A stretch of DNA of 64,000 nt, from the NCBI GenBank assembly GCA_963281255.1, contig OY725503.1, forward strand, positions 1,240,001 to 1,304,000, given 5' to 3'. The position numbers and the translations under genes were made by a program. This document shows, piece after piece, positions 57,195-64,000 of the stretch. The stretch comes from Aphrocallistes beatrix. Taxonomy: Eukaryota > Porifera > Hexactinellida > Sceptrulophora > Aphrocallistidae. The notes beneath the pieces are model-generated. The model ran no database searches, was not told the DNA's origin, and saw only the letters and a program-made list of their open reading frames with translations. Every line of letters starts with the position of its first letter. Position 1 is the first letter of the stretch.

Positions 57195-57760
57195 TTTATA
57201 AAAACTGAAGGAAAAGCGGTATTTTCTTTAGAGGATATTATAAAATTGAGGATGAAAAGGGCATTTCTGAATGAAGGGGGTGGTTGAGTGGCATTATGGA
57301 GAGAAACAGCATTTTCTGCTGAGAACATGAGAAAATGGAAAACTTTTAACAATTATATTGCATGATATTCGTATCTCAAAAGTACGTTGTTAACTTCGGT
57401 GTTTTAAGTCAGAGTATAATCCCTTTTTATAATTCTTTGCTAAGAAGCCATCTGTAACTGTTGATCCAAAACTGAGACATAATACATTGGATGTATTCTG
57501 ATTGATGAATGATTTTCTTGTAGGCAGCTTGTAATTGAGCAACACAACAATGTTATAATGATATTTACATATGTAACAATAAATTCTCATTCAGTGCCCC
57601 CTTCTCAACGCTCCCCACAACGCCTCCTTCCTCTCCAGCGCCCCCCTGAGGCAAGCAAACATCCCCTGGGGGGCGGTAGAGCCCCCGTTGGGAACCACTG
57701 GTATAAATGAACTCAGATTACGATTTTATCATAATTTATTGTTTCTGTTATTACAGTACG
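57195..57760. other. Gene-free stretch with a hAT-like end
   Basis: GTTGGGAACCACTG at 57689-57702 is the complement of the common hAT end CAGTGGTTCCCAAC; its partner end was not found. Confidence 0.45.
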
Positions 57761-57887
57761 TTAAACCCTCGCCTGGCTACGTCTCAAAAGTATAAATAGA
57801 GAAAACCCCACTTTCATTTTCACTTTCAGTTCACTTTCAATGTACTTTCATTTTCACTTTCAACATTCCTAGCCAACCGCGGGTTAA
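57761..57887. mobile_element. TTAA-flanked MITE, family B, copy 3
   Basis: TTAAACCCTCGCC at the left, CGCGGGTTAA at the right, AGTATAAATAGAGAAAA box, then CTTTCATTTTCACTTTC arrays and CAACATTCC. Same plan as 16640-16767. Confidence 0.8.
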
Positions 57888-57972
57888 TTAATTAATTTCT
57901 ACAATTCCTAAAACTACACCGAGAAACATGGCCTGTCCATCCGGTAGCAAGGAGTTTTTGATGTAAAATATA

Positions 57973-58757
57973 CAGGGTGGGGAATAAGTTCTGCCACAAG
58001 CTTTATTACTAAGTAGGTATAAAATTTCTTATACTCAAACAATCTTAATTATTATGGTTCCTAGAGATTGTAATTCGAATATTTTCAATGATTTTAAAAG
58101 ATTTTTCGATTCTATGACTTAGAAATGTGTTTTGTATGGTGAGTTTTGAGAATAAAAAATGTGTCCTGGTCCGCAGCGAAAATCGTGAATCAGGGCCCAC
58201 TGCTTCTGTAAAAAATGTCTTCATAATCGATGTCCCATGGGCCAAGACGATTTAGCACCTGGTAGCTTTCATTTGCCATATAAATATTTCATAAATCCAC
58301 TGAATTCGTTATCAGAAACGAGAAAAAGTTATTCAGTCGCAGTTCAAATTAGGTACATTTTGCAAAATTCCCAAAAATGGCACTTTTTTTCACATCACAA
58401 AGAAATCTGATCCAAATGGTCTTCATAATGCACTGATATGAACATCTTATATCTCGACAAATTTAGAGTGTTCGAGGAAAATGTGTGAGCTAATTTTTCC
58501 TAGAATTTGAAGACTCTGGGAAGATAACTTGAAAAGCAGTGGGCCCTGATTCACGATTTTCGCTGCAGACCAGGACACATTTTTTTCTCAAAACTCACCA
58601 TACAAAACACATTTCTAAGTCATAGGATCGAAAAATCTTTTAAAATCATTGAGGATATTCGAATTACAATCTCTAAGGACCATAATAACTAAGATCGTTT
58701 GTGTATAAGAAATTTTATATCTAATGAAGCTTGTAGCAGAACTTATTCCCCACCCTG
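57973..58757. mobile_element. Mariner/Tc1-like foldback MITE, TA target
   Basis: CAGGGTGGGGAATAAGTTCT and complement at the right end; arms of about 230 bp; TA at 57971-57972 and 58758-58759. No coding capacity. Confidence 0.88.
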
Positions 58758-58984
58758 TAGTAGATTATGACGGCATACATTAATGCATGGTGTCACAATC
58801 CTCAGAGATCGATTCCAAGACCCACATCAAAAAGTGATATATGGTGTATAGATGTTTATAAAAGGTTTTATGCTTTTATCAAAAAAATGCACACTACCTT
58901 CGATTTTGGCGGCTTAACAGCTCTTCTATTTTCAAATGCAAAAGGGATATATCCTAAAAAATTATATTGTCAAAATACTAGATA

Positions 58985-59112
58985 ACAAGCGCGCTTCGCT
59001 TGCTTGAGATGCGCGGCTGGCGGACATCTTATGTCCGCCGTAGGCGCCCTTTGGGCTCCTGGGCTCACTGCCAAAAGACTCCCACATGGCGAAAATCAGC
59101 TTCCTGGTGGGT
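58985..59112. repeat. R1 family, internally deleted copy
   Basis: AAGCGCGCTTCGCTTGCTTG and the hairpin GGCGGACATCTTATGTCCGCC (21 bases, split as GGCGGACATC-TTA-TGTCCGCC) are joined to CCAAAAGACTCCCACATGGC, which belongs to the other end. Confidence 0.7.
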
Positions 59113-59179
59113 CTGGCACTTCGGTGCAGCATTCCGAGCCACTCAGATAGCGCACAACCCAGCAGAAGCACTGGACTAC

Positions 59180-59824
59180 ATGCTGAGAAAATATTTACCA
59201 GCGCTACAACGGCTCGGACATGACTGCACCGAAGTAATCGAGAACATGGTCCGGATCACGTACTTTCCTAAAAGAACGGAAAAGAAAGACGTGAAATACA
59301 CGCCCAGCATTCAATATCAATTTTCGGTTACCAGACCGACTAAATCCCAACTCGAACCGTTCCAAAACAACAAGGAATACAAACTACAGGCAATCACACC
59401 CATGCCACCAATACTTAAGCTCCAATGCTTCACACCGAAAAGACATAAAGCCAACCACGTGATATTCCCTTGCCCCAACTACAGTTTCCCAATGTGCAGG
59501 CAATATGAACACATCGAGAGCCTAAATGCCAGCATCAATGCCCCAATCATCCCCTGCTTAAGGTACAGAAGTACATATATACTATTCAAACGAAACGAGG
59601 AGCACATAAAACACGCCTATATAGGAACAACAAACCTACAAAAAACTAACATTTGCAACGTGGGGAAATACAACAGGATACGCATACATCTAAAGGAAAG
59701 AAAAAACATCGGATGGCAATACCTAACATTATACGGTGCGAAGGACAAAATGCCACAAGGCGAAAAAACAAGGAAACACAAAGAATGGGAAAAGAAAATT
59801 AAACATAAATACCCCAGAATCTGA
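59180..59824 (+). CDS. Unrecognised 214-residue reading frame in a G-poor strand
   Basis: The ATG at 59180 is the first past the R1 remnant; the frame itself is open from further upstream, so the true start may be lost. The product is basic and rich in lysine, asparagine, threonine and isoleucine, with no signal peptide or membrane segment. Third codon positions are mostly A or C. Recognisable stretches: NMVRITYFPKRTEKKDVKYT, FPCPNYSFPMCRQYEHIESL, RIRIHLKERKNIGWQYLTLY, and a lysine-rich end. I do not recognise a family. The A/C-biased strand continues about 1.2 kb beyond the stop. This would fit the 3' part of a truncated mobile element or an integrated viral/plasmid sequence; neither is shown. 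Confidence 0.4.
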   Translation: MLRKYLPALQRLGHDCTEVIENMVRITYFPKRTEKKDVKYTPSIQYQFSVTRPTKSQLEPFQNNKEYKLQAITPMPPILKLQCFTPKRHKANHVIFPCPNYSFPMCRQYEHIESLNASINAPIIPCLRYRSTYILFKRNEEHIKHAYIGTTNLQKTNICNVGKYNRIRIHLKERKNIGWQYLTLYGAKDKMPQGEKTRKHKEWEKKIKHKYPRI

Positions 59825-60050
59825 TTGTTTTCTACAGACGAACTCGTAAGATTTTACGAGATATGCGACACGTATAACCCAGAATAAAAAGGCCGCCAAA
59901 TCTTCTAAACTCGTTCCTACCCCCGCATCTAAATCCCCTCGAACTTTCATAACACCGGACGAAAAAAACCCCATATCCCACTGCACTCACACAACATCGA
60001 ACAGAAAAACCCCTAAAATCTCCCCCGAACAACTACATTCCCCAACCAAA

Positions 60051-60123
60051 ACACCATTACCGCCCGCCCTTTTATATGACTCGTTTCTTTACACTATCCA
60101 ACTTTTTGCTACTTTTTATAATT
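60051..60123. repeat. 73-bp direct repeat, first copy
   Basis: Starts ACACCATTACCGCCCGCCCT and ends CTACTTTTTATAATT; identical to 60445-60517. Confidence 0.95.
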
Positions 60124-60444
60124 CAACATTTGAAACGCTTCTACAAACCCGATTTCCCAAGACAAAAACCCCATTTTCGAACCACTTAAAATACCACTCC
60201 GAACCAAAAATGCCCTGTTGTCCCGGCTTCCCATATACCCAACCATAAAATGCCACCTTACACCGGATTTCAACCCTACTCCAACCAAAACGCATGCTTG
60301 CAGGTCCTGAGAATTAGATTCCAACTTAAAAACACCTACTTCCACCATTGAACCTAGCAACCATACAAAAATGCATACTCACAGCCCAGGAATTAGATAT
60401 ACAATCAAAAACGCATGCTCATCGACCTGGAATACGTTTTATAC

Positions 60445-60517
60445 ACACCATTACCGCCCGCCCTTTTATATGACTCGTTTCTTTACACTATCCAACTTTT
60501 TGCTACTTTTTATAATT
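60445..60517. repeat. 73-bp direct repeat, second copy
   Basis: Identical to 60051-60123 at a distance of 394 bp. Confidence 0.95.
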
Positions 60518-61007
60518 GAAGAAACCACAACCTACTACTCTTTCATACAATTCAAGAAACCGCAACCTACTACTCCTTTTTTCTAATCCAATATACTACT
60601 CCTTTTTAATCCAAGACTACTCCTTTTTTCTAATCCAATATACTACTCCTTTTTAATCCAAGAGAACTCACCCCATAAACCACGACAACTCCTACCTATA
60701 CTCAGAACTAACTACAGCTACAGCTAATTAGAACATTAAAGTAGCAACAGTAGACTACCAGTGCTATTACACTTTAGCTACTACATTCCTACTACATTCC
60801 AACTACAGCATTTCAATTACTACATCAACTACTACACCTATATTAGAATACTTCCAACTACATCTGAAAATAGAATACGATGATTTACAGCTAAAATACC
60901 AGAAACAGAAAGCGTAGCAACTCAAGCACGCAAACTTAACTTAACACAGAAACTGCACAGAGAACTAAATAAAGAATAAAACCAAACGTCACTGACTCGA
61001 ACACAAC

Positions 61008-61052
61008 ACGAACTAAATACAGAACTAAATACAGAACTTAATACAGAACTAA
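61008..61052. repeat. 12-bp tandem repeat (ACAGAACTAAAT)
   Basis: Four to five units, one with CTT for CTA. It lies at the end of the G-poor tract; tandem 3' tails are common in some LINEs, which is only a hint. Confidence 0.8.
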
Positions 61053-61060
61053 AAACCCCC

Positions 61061-61789
61061 CACAGACGGGATGGAAGTGTGCTTCCAAATCTCATAAGTC
61101 ACCTTTATTATACTTAAATAATCAATTCCAGTCCATGTCGTTAAAAGTTATTTTATGATCGAATTGATTGATCGTAGCATATAACACACTTTAATTGTTG
61201 TTGACGATCAAATTATAGACTCAAAATAGCAGTATTCAATCATTTATATGAAATAGAATCGTGTGAATGGCATTATAAAAGGCTGATAATTGATTGGTTC
61301 ACATAAACCAATGAATTTCAATCACAATTAGTTCTTTTGATTGTACGTATGCATAAGTCACTACTATTTTATTCCAATGTATTTGCATTATAAAATAATC
61401 GAATTTGATTGGCCAGCACATTTTGTCACCTATCTCGGCGAGGTGTGAACTCGGCGAGATGTGAACACCGAGGTGCACATCTCCATATCACTTTGCACCT
61501 CCTGTAAAAATTTCAAGAGGATATCTCTTAAACTCGGGTCAGGACACGAATTTCGGACGGCCGGCCGGCCGGAACATCCTCATTTTAGTACTGTGCATCC
61601 TATACTATTAGTATAGTAGCTACTATGCTACTATACTAATACTATAGGAAGCACACTAAAAAGGCACAAATCAGAACATTGAAACATAGAAAGATAAAGA
61701 ACTTGAAGAGACTTAAATAGTCGAAAGAACAATTGTACATCTTGTTCAACTTAATATTACTGTAATTTTGCTAATTGATTATTATTAAA
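61061..61789. other. Gene-free stretch with palindromes
   Basis: ATGATCGAATTGATTGATCG at 61156 is related to 3557-3600. GGCCGGCCGGCCGG lies at 61559. A palindrome CTATTAGTATAGTAG/CTACTATACTAATA is at 61603-61647. Its flank (complement of TTTTTAGTGTGCTTCCTATA) also occurs at 49633. No gene. Confidence 0.5.
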
Positions 61790-62127
61790 CTTTTTCGATT
61801 CTATGACTTAGAAATGTGTTTTGTATGGTGAGTTTTGAGAATAAAAAATGTGTCCTGGTCCGCAGCGAAAATCGTGAATCAGGGCCCACTGCTTCTGTAA
61901 AAAATGTCTTCATAATCGATGTCCCATGGGCCAAGACGATTTAGCACCTGGTAGCTTTCATTCGCCATATAAATATTTCATAAATCCACTGAATTCGTTA
62001 TCAGAAACGAGAAAAAGTTATTCAGTCGCAGTTCAAATTAGGTACATTTTGCAAAATTCCCCAAAATGGCACTTTTTTTCACATCACAAAGAAATCTGAT
62101 CCAAATGGTCTACATAATGCACTGAAA
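61790..62127. repeat. Truncated copy of the TA-target foldback MITE
   Basis: About 335 bp almost identical to 58105-58440 of the complete element; both ends are missing. Confidence 0.9.
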
Positions 62128-62189
62128 GTGCGTTAGCAAAACGAACAATATTTTATCATTTTAAAACTATACAGGTGAGAATAGTTTGA

Positions 62190-62385
62190 GAATGGCCTAC
62201 TACATGTAAGACCTAACAGAAACTTGTGGACTTTGGACTAGGGATGCGGTAGAAGATGGTTAAACACGAGGCGCATGAATTAGTTCGAATGAATTTTCAA
62301 TGTACTATAATTAGTTCGAATGCATTTTCAATGTCCTGTCATTAGTTCGAATAGATTTTAAAGTACAGTCATTAGTTCGAATATA
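62190..62385. repeat. Mutator-like end fragment followed by 31-bp repeats
   Basis: GGACTAGGGATGCGGTAGAA near 62230 belongs to the foldback family arm. From 62270 about four ATTAGTTCGAATG.ATTTTCA units follow. Confidence 0.65.
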
Positions 62386-62689
62386 TGATCTACGTATTAA
62401 ATAAACAATGAAGTATGGGGGCGTTCTGAAAGTTTCAAGCACTTTAGGGTGCGTTACAAAGAGAAAGGATGGGAAACACTGATTTATACGAAATCGAATC
62501 ATTTTTCTATGGTCTTACGTTGGGATAGAGTATTTTCATCAGCATATATGAAACCAATTAAAAATTACTTTATAACACTAAACATGCAAAGTGTCAATTA
62601 TACAACAAAACAAATCCAACAGGCTTCAAAACGGTTTTTAAATGCTACTCGTGTATGAGGTTTCCTATTCTAACCAAGAAATTTGAAAT

Positions 62690-63435
62690 TTTATTACCCG
62701 TAACCGTGACTGCTCGTGGGGGGTAAAATCCCCCGTATTCAAATCATGGGGGGGGAAGCACCAATCTAGCTGGCATGAAACATGCCATTTGAAATTTAAC
62801 GACGACAAAACAAATCCATCGAATGAAGGGAAGGCTACTGCTTCTTCAGCTATGCTCACAAGGTCTATCCTGGGCAAATTTGACCTCAAAGATACATTGT
62901 GTTTTCCAAATGATGAGCCAGCTGGTTCTGAAGGCTTCCAAGAAGCTTCCACCTGTGACATCGAAATGAGGGTCAGATGTGCAATGGAACTAGAAGACAC
63001 TGCCCTACTAGTTAAACTTGCACCTGGCGATATGATCGCTCTTGAAGCTCAATACCATTAGAAATGCCTTAAACTGTACAATAGGGCTAGAGTTAACTAC
63101 TGTTATTGTTGCTGTAGTTAATTTTGACCATCTCAAAGACATTGCATTTGCATGATTGGTTTCATACATGTAAGAGTACAGTATGGAAGCAGACGGTGCC
63201 CCCCGTATTCAAGCTAGTGAAATAGCACAGATGTACAAGACCTGTCTACAACAGTTGGTGAATGTTGTTGAACGGCGCATTCACAATGCCAGATTGAAAA
63301 TCATATTTTGTCAGTTTTTCCTGATTTGATGGCTCATTCACAGGGGACAGGAGATTTCAGTTTGATAACAACCAACAACATTGGTAGTGCTCTAAGAAGG
63401 GTATGCAACTATGATAATGATGTATTACATGTATG
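62690..63435 (+). pseudogene. Fragments of a repeat-encoded invertebrate protein family
   Basis: One frame (62789-63061) ends CAMELEDTALLVKLAPGDMI then EAQYHxKCLKLYNRARV across a stop. A second piece from 63183 reads MEADGAPRIQASEIAQMYKT then VERRIHNARLK. It continues in another frame as LSVFPDLMAHSQGTGDF then NIGSALRRVCNYDNDVLH. I recognise these phrases from a large family of uncharacterised invertebrate proteins (usual forms: LxAKLSxGDMIAxEAxYHxxCL and NIGxALRKACDYDxDAxHL). That family is thought to be carried by mobile elements. Stops and a frame change show decay. It is cut by the mariner copy at about 63436. Confidence 0.55.
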
Positions 63436-64000
63436 GTGGGTGAGGAAGGACTTCTATCCCATATTCGGCAAGTTTAGACTTGGCAACCCCTTTGAATTAT
63501 GGGCTGGAGCATCATTATGCAATAATTCCACGCACTCCCGTCTTAGGTCTGACCTTTTTATAATGATCAACTACTTGTGGCAGTACATCCTTCGCGTAAT
63601 AACATCCTGTAATGGTCCTCCCTTTTGGTGAAGGTAATTGGAGCACAGGACTATCGCCATCGAAGAATATCGTGTAAAGGACTTCTCACCGCTGGCCGTC
63701 CTTTTAAAAATAATAGGACGGGGATCATCTTTACCCACCCATTGCTTATTATAACCCAACGTGCACAAAGCTTGCGCATTCGAAGATGATCATGTAAGAT
63801 GTCACAAAACAATTGACGAACTAATGCCAACATGGATGGCTACCTCATTGAATGTTAATCTCCCATCTTCCTTGACTAACCAGTCAACCTTCGAGATATT
63901 TTCATCAGTAGACACCGAAATTGGTCTACCAGCTCGATCGTTATCTTCTATCGGCTGTCGACCTTCTTCTCTAAAACGTTGAGATCAACGTTTTGACATT
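63436..64000 (-). pseudogene. Mariner transposase, middle part, runs off the window
   Basis: Minus strand from 64000: ISKVDWLVKEDGRLTFNEVA near 63895, SNAQALCTLGYNKQWVGKDD near 63780-63720. KKGRT-type core follows near 63640 (SPKGRTITG), then DVLPQVVDHYKKVRPKTGVR near 63590-63540 and HNDAPAHNSK-like sequence near 63510. Frames change at least twice. Same family as the C-terminal half at 5583. The N-terminal end lies beyond 64000 or is lost. Confidence 0.8.

Larger units (their letters stand above)
59825..61060 (+). other. G-poor, A/C/T-rich tract with direct repeats
   Basis: The plus strand has very few G residues compared with C over about 1.2 kb. A 73-bp sequence is repeated exactly at 60051-60123 and 60445-60517. 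Polypyrimidine units such as TACTACTCCTTTTTTCTAAT recur at 60526-60660. The tract ends with an ACAGAACTAAAT array. No long frame. Confidence 0.7.

Noticed and set aside
59825-61060. Mitochondrial DNA insertion, suggested by strand skew
   Set aside because: No mitochondrial protein, rRNA or tRNA could be recognised in it.
1-64000. tRNA or rRNA genes
   Set aside because: No cloverleaf with A and B boxes or conserved rRNA core could be identified by eye; a tRNAscan/Infernal run would settle it.

Overview
This window looks like nuclear DNA from an invertebrate animal. It is AT-rich and holds very few host genes. It is packed with short non-autonomous DNA transposons, Ty3/gypsy LTR elements, mariner remnants, a LINE remnant and a probable tyrosine-recombinase (Crypton-like) element. 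No operons, bacterial-style genes, rRNA, tRNA or CRISPR arrays were recognised. The species cannot be fixed from the sequence alone.

Host genes. Three long uninterrupted reading frames look intact. At the left edge (125-2776) is a membrane-anchored protein of the STELLO/DUF288 putative glycosyltransferase family. Two almost identical 1280-residue ABCC4 (MRP4)-like ABC exporters lie about 31 kb apart in the same orientation (20442-24284 and 51936-55778). A broken piece of a third ABCC copy follows the STELLO gene (2838-3560). A short relic resembling an internal ABCC segment lies downstream of both full genes. The locus has therefore undergone repeated ABCC duplication. All three long genes are intronless as far as can be seen.

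Layout. 1-3.6 kb: STELLO-like gene and ABCC fragment. 4.3-8.8 kb: a large foldback element with an 8-bp target duplication, itself invaded by a mariner half and LINE pieces. 9.3-14.8 kb: a GGTCC-repeat element split by a gypsy retrotransposon with two LTRs that look identical but broken genes. 14.8-20.3 kb: foldbacks and MITEs nested in each other. 20.4-24.3 kb: ABCC copy 1. 24.5-27.5 kb: MITEs and foldbacks, including a palindromic pair of CRE-bearing repeats. 28-32.3 kb: two gypsy remnants on the minus strand fused into a chimera. 33-38 kb: MITEs. 37.9-39.2 kb and 45.1-49.5 kb: two copies of a zinc-finger/tyrosine-recombinase element with the same 3' minisatellite. 39.2-43.8 kb: transposon nests several layers deep. 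50-51.9 kb: foldback and minisatellite just upstream of ABCC copy 2. 55.8-58.8 kb: repeats. 59.1-61.1 kb: an unrecognised reading frame in a strikingly G-poor strand. 62.2-64 kb: fragments of a mobile-element protein family and a mariner copy that runs off the window.

Themes. The strongest structural evidence is a set of target-site duplications readable by eye: 9 bp for the Mutator-like foldbacks, 8 bp for the hAT-like elements, TA for mariner/pogo-like MITEs and TTAA for two piggyBac-like MITE families. Two high-copy families carry sequences that look like animal transcription-factor sites (CRE/AP-1 in one, IRF/ISRE-like GAAA arrays plus a TATA-like box in the other). They are the best candidates for a spreading regulatory system. 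That function is inference; the motifs themselves are seen.
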